Shown one piece after another: positions 1 to 8,924 of a stretch of DNA of 30,978 nt. How positions within the stretch are numbered: the first letter of the stretch is position 1; each line of letters begins with the position of its first letter. The DNA is from Teratosphaeria epicoccoides (lineage: Eukaryota; Ascomycota; Dothideomycetes; Mycosphaerellales; Teratosphaeriaceae), in assembly GCA_021401465.1 (NCBI GenBank), contig JADDMT010000227.1:1-30978 (forward strand), read 5' to 3'. Both the position numbers and the translations under genes were made by a program. Below the pieces are notes generated by a model. That model saw nothing but the letters and a program-made list of their open reading frames with translations, searched no databases and had not been told where the DNA came from.

Positions 1-2
1 TA

Positions 3-1295
3 CGATTAGAGCTACTATACCTCTGACATAACGTACCTTAGGCAGGAGACCCGGGAGTGTCTAAAATGAAGCAAATTCTCTGACAAGAATATTACTTCCC
101 TAGGATAGGCAAGGCAATTAAGGACTACATCTGTTAATATGTAACTTGCTAACAGAGTAAGCATAACTGTCACAAACCATATAGGCTACTACGACTACTT
201 AAGGTACCCTAACGGCCGTAGGAATCGCTCGCCATAGACTTTATCGTCAAACTACCTTAGTCAAGAGAACCTGCTACTAATGAGTTCTTCGATAGGATCA
301 TAGTAGTAGTCGACTAATTTACTAAGTTTAGGAAGTTTATCCCTTACTATAAAGACTTCAAGACTAAAGATATTACACATGTCTTCATCAAATAGGTAGT
401 AGCACTACATGGCATGCTATAGGACCTAGTAACGGATCGAGGATCTGTGTTTACCTCTAACTTCTAGAGAGCCCTAATAAGACAATTCTAGGTCAAACAT
501 TGACTAAGTACTTCCTTCTACCCTTAAACAGATAGACAGACAGAACGTCTAAATCAGACATTAGAATAGTACCTTCGATCCTATGTGAATAGAGACTAGA
601 ACAACTAGGTAGAGTTGTTACTAATAGCGTAGCTTGCGTATAATAGTACGCTAGCAGAGTCGACAGGACTCTCGCTATTTCAGATAGCATACAGATTAGC
701 TGTAGAAGACATCCCGGACGTCTTAGCTAGTAATCTAAACCTAGTAGCACTCAGACAAGTAGAACACCTACGCCGACTGTAAACGGAAGCATGACTCGAC
801 CTGCAGTTCTATTAATAGAACATGGCATAGTACGTGAATCGTAAGAGAATTAAGGGACTAATTCTAAAGGAGGGGGACAAGGTATATCTCCTCTGCTATT
901 ACATCAAATCAGACAAGCCAAGTAAAAAACTAGACGCTGTAAAACTAGGACTATTTAGGATTAAGGCCAAGAAAGGACTAGTTAATTTTAAGTTACAGCT
1001 ACCTAAGCAGATAAGAATATACCCTATGTTCTATGTCTCTCTACTAGAACAAGTAGCGCTAGACGCTACACTACAAACGGAACCCTTGCTACTTGACCCT
1101 AAAGTAGAAGAACCTAAGTACACTGTCGAGAAGATCGTCGACACTCGCTAGCAGGACAGACAGCGAGAGTACTTAGTAAAATAGGAAGGATATAGGAGTA
1201 CCGAGAACACCTAGGAACCCCTAGAACATCTGCGAAACTATTAGCAAAAGATACGAAGTTTTAAGAGAAGAACGAACCTAGGGAGAAGATTATAA
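3..1295 (+). pseudogene. Gypsy pol 3' part: integrase plus chromodomain (RIP-mutated)
   Basis: One frame runs from base 3 to TAA at 1293-1295, broken only by TAG/TAA/TGA point changes. It starts in the HHCC zinc-binding region of integrase (HNVP, then two Cys positions). The catalytic core follows: first Asp in LAIDFIV, second in VTDRGSVFTS, Glu in TERLNQTLE. A basic C-terminal domain comes next, then a chromodomain (YTVEKIVDTR ... YLVK-EGY ... T-EPLEHL) near 1114-1230. In an active element integrase inserts the cDNA and the chromodomain directs it to modified histones, as known for chromoviruses. Codons 834-1151 survive without a stop. There are about 30 in-frame stops overall, so it is dead. 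It converges with the antisense ORF at 1290-1799, overlapping it by six bases. Confidence 0.93.
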
Positions 1296-1799
1296 GCTAC
1301 GACTAGACTCCTGCGGGACGCCGTTAATCAGCTCGGCTATCATGCTATCCAGGAAACCCTAATACGAGGCATCAGCAAAACCTTCTATTACGCTCTATGT
1401 CGCAGGACTAAGAGCAAGACCCGCTAAGGGATCTAGGTTAAGAAGAAACCTAGCCTGCGGAAGAGCCTGCTCTTTAGCCTCGTCCTCCCTAATCTCACGC
1501 TCCTCAAGAGCGCGACTATCCTCGACCTTATAGTCGACTACGTCTAACTGTTTCTGAAGACGCATCTCCTTTGCATGCGCCTCTATTATCTTCTGCGAAG
1601 CCTCGGCTAGGACCGCCTTCGCATAATCAAGATTAGCAATTAGTCTTTTCTGCTAACTACCTAACTTCTTCTATTCGACCTCTATTACCTTTACGTTATA
1701 ACTTCGACAGTTGCTAAAGTAACACTACGAACATTTCCCTAAGGAAATGTACACTTAACAAACAAGCTTTAACTCTTGACACTAAGTACAGGACTTCAT
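1290..1799 (-). pseudogene. Antisense accessory ORF of gypsy family A: six-cysteine cluster plus coiled coil
   Basis: Read on the minus strand from ATG at 1799 to TAA at 1290: 169 codons plus the stop, with seven internal stops (all TAG or TAA). The N-terminus has Cys at residues 4, 7, 14, 23, 26 and 31, that is C-x2-C-x6-C-x8-C-x2-C, then a Cys after 4 residues. Residue 34 is a Tyr that could be a mutated Cys, giving x7. This spacing matches the fungal Gal4-type Zn2Cys6 binuclear cluster. A charged, heptad-like stretch follows (AKAVLAEASQKIIEAHAKE, then Glu/Arg-rich to about residue 115), probably a coiled coil. The C-terminus is more hydrophobic (SVIEGF, GFLDSMIAEL). It lies between pol and the 3' LTR, tail-to-tail with pol. 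The same ORF is present at 16204-16725, so it belongs to the element. A role in DNA binding or regulation is inference from the Cys pattern only. Confidence 0.75.
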
Positions 1800-1989
1800 G
1801 CTATCCTAGCCCTAACGATAGATTCGATTTACGTAGTGTTTACGTTTCTGCGTTAAAGGGGCGTTAGTGTCTAGGATGACACAAGGCAGTAATGTAGAAA
1901 GAGAAGACATTACTACACAAAGGAAATAACAAGAGAAACCCCGTACTAATAAGGTAGCTTAGGGACGAGCTAGGCTAAGAGGGGGATAG

Positions 1990-2462
1990 TGTCATGAGTG
2001 TTAGGCGTACTATAAGTCATAGGATCATGAGTGTCCTAAGTGCTATGAGTCACAAACACTATGACCTAAGTCATAGCATAGTTATAGGAGAAAGGATCTG
2101 TCATGTGAGGACAGATCCCTAGATCTATAGGGTTAGTCTACAGATCTACAGGTCTGTAGGAGAGAAGGGATCTGTCTTAGGAGGATAGACCCTAGGATCT
2201 GTAGGGTTAGTCTACAGATCTATAGACATAGACTATTAGGTCTGTTAACAGATCTAACAGAGCTGCCCTGTCTCTCTAGTATATAGGGATAGCTTCAGGA
2301 CAGGCAGTTAGGAGCTTCGTGCTTAATTTAATTCTTAATTTAATCCTCTCTTGCTTAGAGGAGAGTCAGTTACAAGGTTAATTGCTATTGTCGATATTCT
2401 TTACAGCTCTGCAAGTCTAACACCTAATCCCCTTCCTGCTATTAGTACCTACCCTTATGACA
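1990..2462 (+). repeat. 3' LTR of gypsy family A copy 1
   Basis: It begins TGTCATGAGTG directly after the purine-rich tract and ends TTATGACA. Near-identical sequence lies at 16917-17394 and 26803-27277. It contains two tandem units of about 70 bases starting GGATCTGTC (2094 and 2168). The first holds a hairpin, GGATCTGTC / GACAGATCC (about 2094-2118). A TATA-like GTATATAGGG (about 2279-2288) is present in all three LTRs and is a plausible promoter element. Confidence 0.95.
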
Positions 2463-2650
2463 ATGTCAGAGCGAGCTAGAGAGCCGAGCTAGCAAGACAG
2501 GCAAGTTAACAGTCAGAGGAACTACCTACTACTTAGTAGTTGCCTTTTATCTTTTCAGGTATACCTCTACGTAAACTCTAGTTAGACCTAAAGGATAATC
2601 AGTTAGACTTGAAGGCTACGCAGAGTAATTAGAGCTAACAAAGAAAACCC
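2463..2650 (+). pseudogene. Ty1/copia gag N-terminal fragment, target of gypsy A copy 1
   Basis: Homologous to the gag start of the copia element at 25416-25690, in the same frame: RAELARQASQQ, EELPTTQQ, PFIFSGIPLRKLQLDLKDNQ. The match begins exactly at the first base after the gypsy LTR. It has lost an internal stretch relative to the longer copy and fades after about 2650. Stops are TAG/TAA where the other copy predicts Gln. The copia part upstream of the insertion lies outside the window. Confidence 0.75.
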
Positions 2651-2662
2651 CCTGCATTACTT

Positions 2663-3400
2663 TAGAAGAAGGCATGGCCCTATTCGTTAAGTTCCTTATC
2701 TGTCTGTTCGTTAGACCTAGTCAAGGTTATTACTAACTTAGTAGGATTACGGCTTAACGTACACTTTGATTAGCCTGCCTGCTATGAGACTACCTACGCT
2801 AAAAGGTGTCTACTCGTATAGTTACTCGCATCTAGTAGACAATAGCCTACTAGCGCGCATATAGATTAAAGCTAAGCTATGCTCGCTCGTGACGCTATGT
2901 AGCCTACCCGCTTAGCTGCTATTCGTGTCTGTATATCGTCTATCTAGAGATGTGGCGTCTCTTGTGAATGCTACTAGGTCGTCATAGAGACTAAGCGCGT
3001 TAATGTTACCGCTATTATTGTCGATTACCCTAGCTGTCGCTACTATCTCCTTCTCTTGCATGTAAGCCTCATTAAACACAGGCTTGACGACTATGACTAG
3101 TTCCTTGTTTGCAACATACTGCCTATCTACTCCTGTAGCGTCGTTGACTAATGTCCCCTCCTTGTAGGCAAGGACATTGTCTGCTAATTAAGTTTCGACT
3201 CTGTCGTTTAAGTCTAATTAGATGTTCGAATCTAATGCGTATTTCTCGTCGAGTCTAAGATCCATAGTACTCTGATTAATGAAGTGCTAAAATTTCGCTA
3301 CTATGCAGGTAGGAACATGCTAGGCATGACTACTATGACCTTTTAATGCCTTGCTGTAGCCTGTGTAGTATAGTATGCGCTGTGAAGCTATTGTCGACAT
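2663..3400 (-). pseudogene. Unrecognised ORF remnant, about 245 codons
   Basis: A single minus-strand frame runs from ATG at 3400 (MSTIASQRILYYTGY) to at least 2780, and less surely to about 2663. Stops are only TAG/TAA, consistent with mutated Gln/Trp. The composition is that of a real soluble protein: acidic and hydrophilic, with segments such as STMDLRLDEKYALDSN, VLAYKEGTLVNDATGVDRQY, ELVIVVKPVFNEAYMQEKE and IVATARVIDNNSGNINALS. No signal peptide or membrane segment is evident. I recognise no family. Its 3' end abuts the copia fragment, so a copia insertion may have truncated it. It is downstream of, and co-oriented with, the SNF2 remnant at 4130-5020, so the two might belong to one larger element. 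Confidence 0.55.
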
Positions 3401-4129
3401 AGTGTGTTATAAAGGCTACGGCGCTTATAGACGCGTTAATTACTATAAACACCTGACCCCTAGAAAGGTGCGCGTGCCGCGCGGGTAGCTAATTACTACT
3501 CGGACGGTTTGCTAGCCATGCGTGCTTAGGGTTAGTGTTTAGGTTAATAGAAGAATCAAGTGTATTTAGAGTGTAGTAGTAAAGGAGGGCCTAGAGTAGA
3601 CGAAAATGGATGTGCTAGGAGTATACTAGTAGCAGTTATTATTAGCCAAGTCATTCTGTCGATCGCAGGCAGTACAAGCGCTATTCTGGCTAGGAATCCC
3701 GAATTTCGAGTAGTTTCATATATAAATCCAAAGTGTATAGTATTTATATGCATGGAGTTATACCCTCTATTACTAGCGGCTTAGATGTGTGGCGTAGACG
3801 TAGTAGGAGTGCCGCTAGTATACTACTAGCAGTTGTTGTCTGTCGATTGTAAGGGTTTAAAATGTGTAGTAGTAATCTATAGGTCAGACCTTAACGTAGT
3901 AGTAGTAGACGTACTACTAGTATACTACTAGCATTTAGTAGTCGTCAAGTACATACGAACAGATAAGATGATTAGTATTATGCATATACTCTATTAGATG
4001 AGGCGCTTGTGTAGTCGCTATCTGAAATGATACCGCTCGCGTATAGCTACTAGTATTACTCTATCACAAGATTGCAGTTAAACCCTAATTAATCTGTTAT
4101 CTTACGCTAGCCTGCGTAGCCCGCACGAT
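3401..4129. other. Stretch without convincing coding sequence; three palindromic repeats
   Basis: I can follow no frame with protein-like composition for more than about 70 codons on either strand here. A 74-codon plus-strand ORF at 3560-3784 has no supporting features. The notable content is three copies of an inverted repeat listed separately. The sequence is rich in TAG/CTA, as expected after RIP. Confidence 0.5.
3615..3932. repeat. Cluster of short palindromes with core CTAGTATACTAG
   Basis: Three imperfect palindromes lie at 3615-3633, 3811-3830 and 3911-3932, each centred on GTATAC and flanked by CTAG. Related copies occur at 5548-5579, 8204-8275 and 8956-8977 but not obviously in the retrotransposons. 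They could be subterminal repeats of a DNA element or protein-binding palindromes; neither is shown. Confidence 0.6.
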
Positions 4130-5020
4130 CCTATGCCTCTCTACTCGCCCTGATTATCGCGCATGATATTAATGAAGTCGTTACTAGTCTGCTAATAGTT
4201 TATAGTCTATTCTCTAAATTAGCCCTATAGCGCAACCTAGTAAAATCTTATTACCTCTGTTAATTATGCTAACTACATTAATCTAGTACGACTAACCCTA
4301 CTACAGGCTTGCCTAGTCAACTACTATTTGAAGTTGTCATCTAGTATTATGATAGCGTTAGCAGGTGCAAGAGTTACGCTACTCTCAATTTTGTTCATAG
4401 TCGATATAAGCAACTAAGGGTCGTCTTAGTAGCCTTTGACAATAGGATTAGTAGTCACAAAGTCCTCTATAATCATGGCCTTATCTTTCGACCTGTAATC
4501 TAGCCTGATGAACCTAGCTATCTTGTTAAATCTGCCTAGGATGTGACTATTCTCTACTACCTACTAGAGATACTAGTCAAAGTCAGTACATGTTAGGCAA
4601 GGAAACAGTTACCTTGCGCGTATAGGCTCGAGGATCCTGTTCCTATATGCGTGTCTTAAGTGCCATAATCATTAGGACCCTAGCGTCTAGATCATGCCTG
4701 CTACAGATAGTGTTATAGGGGACTAGAAGATAGACAATGCGGCGTCGCATATACGACGGCTACGGCTATAGCGATAAGGTACGAAAAGCGCGGAAGGGTC
4801 TGCCGCATCTTTTATCTGAAGTTAGCTAAGAGACTAACAAGTATAAACAACGCGTGTTTTAAGTAATCCTGACATCTGTAATTCAAACAGACATAATACA
4901 GGCATAGCCTAAACAATGAGTATGCGCGTTTTCTCAACAAGAACCTCTAAGACCTAGCGCGGCATAATTTACAAACCTAAGGCGCTATAGTAGCAGAGCA
5001 TAGGTATAATCAAAGTAGGC
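4130..5020 (-). pseudogene. SNF2-family helicase remnant
   Basis: One minus-strand frame, with stops only at TAG/TAA/TGA, carries the order of an SNF2/Swi2 ATPase. A motif-Ia-like RPTLIIP (near 5000) comes first. Then ILIV and a degraded DEAH region (ITLSVAGMI, near 4700). Then the C-terminal helicase lobe: TCTDFDWYLQQVVENS, FIRLDYRSKDKAMIIEDF, QLLISTMNKIESSVTLAPAN, AIIILDDNFKQQ, ending with a motif-VI-like RQACSRVSRT near 4290. In the family these read like LSTxxGGxGLNLxxAN and RxxRIGQ. The C-lobe assignment is fairly firm; the N-lobe is degraded and its start unclear. Motif I (GKT) is not seen. SNF2 proteins remodel chromatin or act in repair, but no role can be assigned here. It overlaps the divergent ORF at 4916-5340 on the other strand. 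Confidence 0.65.
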
Positions 5021-5340
5021 CTTATACTTTAACATGACAATTACCTACGCTTGTACGCTACGTTAGAAGAACGGATAGAGCAGCTTAGCCTACTTGGCCG
5101 AATTGCGCGGTTAATAGTAGCGAAGGAGTACATGTTCTAGGAAACAAGCGCCTTCTTTAGTAGTAGCAGGGAATTGCAACTTAAATTCCTAGCGATAGTA
5201 GAGGCATTACAGACACGAGTAGGAGAGGTTAGTTTTCGGTATCTACTATACAAGATATCGTCAAACTATTAGCAGCGGACAGTCTAGAAGTTAATAATTA
5301 CCTAGGGTTAACACGAAAGTAGTATAGCTGTTATAGTTTA
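4916..5340 (+). pseudogene. Unrecognised ORF remnant, helical and charged
   Basis: The plus frame from ATG at 4916 (second ATG at 4922) gives about 140 codons. The stretch 5042-5263 has one stop and reads like a genuine protein: LRLYATLEERIEQLSLLGRI, ARLIVAKEYM, SSRELQLKFLAIVEALQT, RVGEVSFRYLLYKISSNY. The frame stays protein-like, with more stops, to perhaps 5970 (VVPILAINEELMLTEASS near 5500). No family is recognised. It is divergent from and overlaps the SNF2 remnant, so one of the two may be an antisense shadow in the shared 100 bases. Confidence 0.45.
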
Positions 5341-5858
5341 AACGCGGCTTAAAGGCCTTTAGAATAATACGTACAGGATATTCTCTTGCATGTAGAACGA
5401 ATCTTACTACGATATACGCAGGATCTACTATAGAGCAACTACCTCTATTAGGCTGTATTATACAGGCGGACATGCTATATAGCGCGGATATTTTGTGGTA
5501 CCTATACTAGCTATTAATGAAGAATTAATGCTAACCGAGGCTAGTTCTACTAGCGGTATTTTAATAGCATACCGCTAGCAAGCTAAAAGTACTGCTAGCT
5601 AATAGGGAAGCGCAATTTCAGGGGTAGCCGAATTTAGATGACACTCGCGTGTTACAAGATACTATAAACATCGCGTCCCCTCTTTCTTCTGCATTAATAG
5701 ACACCACGTAGCTACATTAGACAGTAACTCGTAGTATGTGCATATTTACATGCTGTAGATATTATCCTTTACTAACCTGCTACTAGACCTACATAACCGA
5801 GAAGGATATACTGCGCTCTGTTCTCTGCTAATCCTTTAAGTCACGTCCTTCTTTGATT
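5341..5858 (+). other. Weak continuation of the upstream ORF; one palindrome
   Basis: The frame of the ORF at 4916 can be followed through here but with many stops and low confidence. A palindrome with arms CTAGCGGTA / TACCGCTAG (about 5549-5578, spacer about 11 bases) is related to the palindromes at 3615-3932 and 8204-8275. No other structure was seen. Confidence 0.4.
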
Positions 5859-6640
5859 ATGCCTTTAAAGAAAGACAGATAACAGAGGTCACGTTCCGCG
5901 TTATCTAGTAGCAGTTTGAATTACAATCTAGCGAATAATTTAGAAGACCTGCTAAGCAACAATAGCGATAGTGTAGACGACAGTAACGAGGAGATAGCTA
6001 ACTAGGAGCATGAGGATTTTATAGTGCCTAAAGCCTATACGAAGGTAACTAATATAAGAAGCTACCCGCATATAGCGGCTATGTTAACATACATATAGAC
6101 GACAACGTACTAGTTACAAAGAGACTAGACGCATAAGCAGTCATCCTTACTACTAAGGTAGAATTAGCCGTACAAGAGGCTTCGGTTATTGTCTTGCGAC
6201 ACGCGACAAGATAGTAGCAAACCTAAGAGTAACAGAGTAAAGACATAGTAGCTAAGCATCTGTCGAGGCTATTACAATAGCCAACCTACTAATCACAGGA
6301 GCGACAGCAGTAGTCAAAACTACTATAACAGCGAGTCTTGTAGCCGCTAGGGCGATAGTAGTAGTCAAAGTTAGTCTAGGAGCTAGTCGAGTAGCTGTTA
6401 AGGCTATAATAGTAGCCAGACTACAAACTCCGACTAAGGATACGACTACTCTAGCAGCGAAGATATACGTAGTAGCCCTCCTGTGCATAAAGACAAGTTA
6501 ATCGAGCCTTTGCTCGTTAAAGTCCGAGAACTCTTGTAGATAGACGCTTTACAAGGGTAGAAGGGCATTTCTGTGCTATACCTTATAGCTCCTACTTACT
6601 AGCCAAGTTATAAGCATATTATTATAGACTAGTAGCTCGT
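5859..6640 (+). pseudogene. Unrecognised ORF: basic start, acidic segment, Ser/Gln/Tyr-rich middle
   Basis: ATG at 5859 opens with basic MPLKKDRQQRSRSALSSSS. An acidic segment follows (NLEDLLSNNSDSVDDSNEEI, then HEDFIVPKAYTKV). From about 6230 to 6470 the protein is low-complexity, rich in Ser, Gln, Tyr and Asn (SSSQNYYNSE, SSSQSQSRSQ). It ends with an ordered part (LIEPLLVKVRELLQIDAL). All stops are consistent with mutated Gln/Trp. The layout (basic tail, acidic patch, disordered linker) suits a nucleic-acid-associated protein, but I recognise no family. It probably continues in another frame at 6630-7440 after a one-base shift or an intron. Confidence 0.5.
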
Positions 6641-7440
6641 GGCGCGTGATATGCTAGGGATGAAAGGTCGAGTTAGCTCGAGGCTAGACGACGTAGATTT
6701 AGATAATATAAGTACCTGCGTAGGTCCTATGAGGAGGTGCTAATGTTAGGGGTATAGATAAGGCAGGGGTTACGTTAGTGTCGTAATAACTACACGAATA
6801 GGGTCAGAGAAGCTATACTCGCATAGTCCGGCAAGGTAGACAATAAGCAGGGTTTGAAGGACTAGGCCGCAGACATGTTAATAGAAAGCAGATTCGAATG
6901 CGAGAACGAAGAAGAGGTAAGGAGAGAAGGCTTAGATGTCATCAAAAGCGCTAACATGTCATAGGACTAGAGGTTTCTAAGCCTACTCGTAATCTTTTGT
7001 ATAAAGAAGGCGTTCTTCTAGTTTAATTAGAAACTAGCATAGAATCCTTTAGAGTCACGCGAGGTAAACGCTTTCATGTTAAATAGTATGTATGCTACTA
7101 TTACATACCTACTAGCCTAGATCAGAAATAGCCCTTTGGAGTTCAAGATAAACGCTAGCAAGACGAGATAGGTTCCGGTTAGTAGTGTCGATATCGATGA
7201 TATCTTCGAGGGGAAGAAGAAGTATAAGGAAGAGCTCGATGCTAACAGACAGGAGGTTATCATGGCGACTATCACGGCATGTATATTAGGGGGGGAGGAC
7301 AAAGGCAAGACAGTACTACTAGTGTAGGCGGCGCTAGCTATCAAGAAGGATCGCGGCATGACAGGCTTAGAGAGGGAATACGAGGACTTGCGGAGGCGAA
7401 AGGCGCTACGCAAGAATAGTATGTAGGAGACATTGTCAAG
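6630..7440 (+). pseudogene. Unrecognised ORF, probable continuation of 5859-6640
   Basis: This frame (differing from that at 5859) gives about 270 codons of convincing protein. It starts very basic (LEARRRRFRQYKYLRRSYEE). Then come VREAILAW, MLIESRFECENEEEVRREGL, VNAFMLNSMYATITYLLAQI, EFKINASKTR, VSSVDIDDIFEGKKKYKEEL and GMTGLEREYEDLRRRKALRK. GGEDKGKT at about 7293-7316 resembles a phosphate-binding loop in passing, but no other ATPase motifs follow and I do not claim one. There are few stops for this window (about 12). No family is recognised. Confidence 0.5.
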
Positions 7441-8203
7441 AGGGCCTATGCTAACTTCTGCTAGGTCGTACGTAATTGTTAGGTTAGCGTAGTGTTAGCC
7501 TGACACGAGGATCAAGCTAGGCCTTAATGTCATTAATAGTAGGCTTTCGTAAGTATGTAGTAGATGTTTAAGCAGACACTAACAGAGGGAGTAAGGGCTA
7601 TAACGGCGAAAGGGCAAATGTTAGTAACTATAGTAGTAAGGCAAGCGATTATAACAGTAATGACTAGCCGATGTAGGGACTAGAGGAGCCATTGTCGCGG
7701 GACACACTACATAACAGTGTCGTGACAATGAGGTTAGTTTCTCGTCTAACATTACAGCCATGATTGCTAACATGTACTTGTCTAGTACGAAAGCTACTAT
7801 AGTTAATAAGCCCCGACCTAGACACACGTAAGATAAAAGGTTAGTAGCCTTAGCGCATCGTAAGGGCTAGCTATCGCTAACGAGGCAGAAGTAGCAAGAG
7901 GCCTAAGCTACAGAGTAGGCAGTTAATTGTGACTAGTGTAGACAAGTAGTATAGGCAAGAGGACTCATGTATTAACTAAACTATACTAATAACAGATAAA
8001 TACTAGCGCGGCTCTAGTAAGAGGCGAAAGGTAAAGACTTACTAGAGTAGGCACATAGTAAGTGCGATTACTAACTCTACGTAGTAGCGTAGTTAATGAC
8101 AATAGCTATAGGACATAAAGCTTAACCGCGAAGGACAAAGACTAAGGCGATAGTAGGAGCTAAGCTTTGCTAGAGGCAGAGGCAAAAAATGCCAGGTAAG
8201 TGT
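7441..8203 (+). other. Region with fragments of open frame, no assignable gene
   Basis: Several plus frames show short protein-like patches, for example VSFSSNITAMIANMYLSSTK near 7730-7800 and EAEVARGLSYRVGSQ near 7880-7925. None joins into a gene. It may be the degraded remainder of the ORFs to the left. Nothing else was recognised. Confidence 0.35.
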
Positions 8204-8275
8204 GCTAGTAGTATACTAGCGTTATGCTACTAATATACCGCTAGTACTTCGATATTAATAGGAGGTACTAGCGGT
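8204..8275. repeat. Two adjacent palindromes
   Basis: GCTAGTAGTATACTAGC (8204-8220) is followed by an inverted pair, ACCGCTAGTAC (about 8237-8247) and GTACTAGCGGT (about 8265-8275). Both belong to the same motif family as those at 3615-3932 and 8956-8977. Confidence 0.55.
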
Positions 8276-8299
8276 AGTTTAGTAGCTACGTAGTATACA

Positions 8300-8578
8300 T
8301 TAGCTAACGATTATGATGTAGTATAGCATGCGCTCTACTCGATTAGTGTGATCTTATAAGCAACTAGTCGAACGTTGTAGAGAAGGTAGAGGATACACTC
8401 GGCGACTCTGAGTTAAGGGATAGTTACTTGTAGTAGCATACTACATTTATAGACTTGACCTTGTTAGAGCAGATTAAGGGCTATAGTAACAAGGTCTTTA
8501 ATGATGCGACCTTTAAGAAGCTACAGGAGAGGCGAAATAGTAGCGCTTTAGGAGAGTTAGTAGTAGTAAAGGTAAGCT
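8300..8578 (+). pseudogene. Unrecognised ORF or exon remnant
   Basis: A plus frame of about 90 codons with only a few TAG stops: ALLDQCDLISNQSNVVEKVE, DTLGDSELRDSYL, TFIDLTLLEQIKGYSNKVF, NDATFKKLQERRNSSALGEL. It ends in VVVK followed by GTAAGC, which looks like a fungal 5' splice site, so this could be one exon. No family is recognised. It may be the last part of the gene(s) begun at 5859. Confidence 0.4.
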
Positions 8579-8924
8579 AGTAGAACGGAATAGAGGATAA
8601 GGGCTAGTAGAAGAGTTATGTGTAAGGGCAGATACAGGATGTGTAGATAGTATGTAGTAGCTATGCATTTGTTACTAGCTATACCGATTAAGGTCTTCAG
8701 GCATAAGGCGCAAGTCAGATATAGCAGCTTGCTTGAATTTAAGAGGCGTCGTAAGAGCTACGTTTAAGCTATATATGTGTTTAGTGTTAGTAAATCTGCT
8801 TAATTCGCGTTATATGTCAGATCTAGTGTAAATAGTAAAAGAGCATAGTGCGACAATTACAGGATGTGTAGTATTAACTAAAATCATGACTTTAACGTCT
8901 ATTACATGCAAATTGTTTTGATTT
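8579..8924. other. Stretch without recognised features
   Basis: No frame longer than about 30 protein-like codons and no repeat that I can support. It is rich in TAG/CTA. Confidence 0.4.

Larger units (their letters stand above)
1..2462 (+). mobile_element. Ty3/gypsy chromodomain element, family A copy 1 (3' half)
   Basis: Truncated by the window edge. It contains the integrase-chromodomain end of pol, an antisense ORF, a purine-rich tract (about 1974-1989) and the 3' LTR. It aligns from base 5 onward with the copy starting near 14932, differing mostly by C/T and G/A changes. The sequence after the LTR begins ATGTC, which is also present in an uninterrupted copy of the target at 25416. ATGTC is therefore the likely target-site duplication. 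The 5' part lies left of the window. Confidence 0.93.

Noticed and set aside
493..690. 65-codon minus-strand ORF, repeated at 15419-15604
   Set aside because: It is the complement of the integrase core in two family A copies and exists only because of low stop density on that strand.
3615..3932. CRISPR-like spaced repeats
   Set aside because: Spacing is irregular, units are palindromes of variable sequence, and the context is fungal.
6252..6488. 78-codon minus-strand ORF rich in Ala/Thr/Val
   Set aside because: It is the complement of the low-complexity Ser/Gln/Tyr region of the ORF at 5859.
7293..7316. P-loop ATPase (GGEDKGKT)
   Set aside because: There is no Walker B, no fitting strand-loop-helix context and no other family motif; chance is likely.
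7117..7413. 98-codon minus-strand ORF
   Set aside because: It is leucine/serine-rich, typical of the complement of a charged helical protein; the plus frame at 6630-7440 reads far better.
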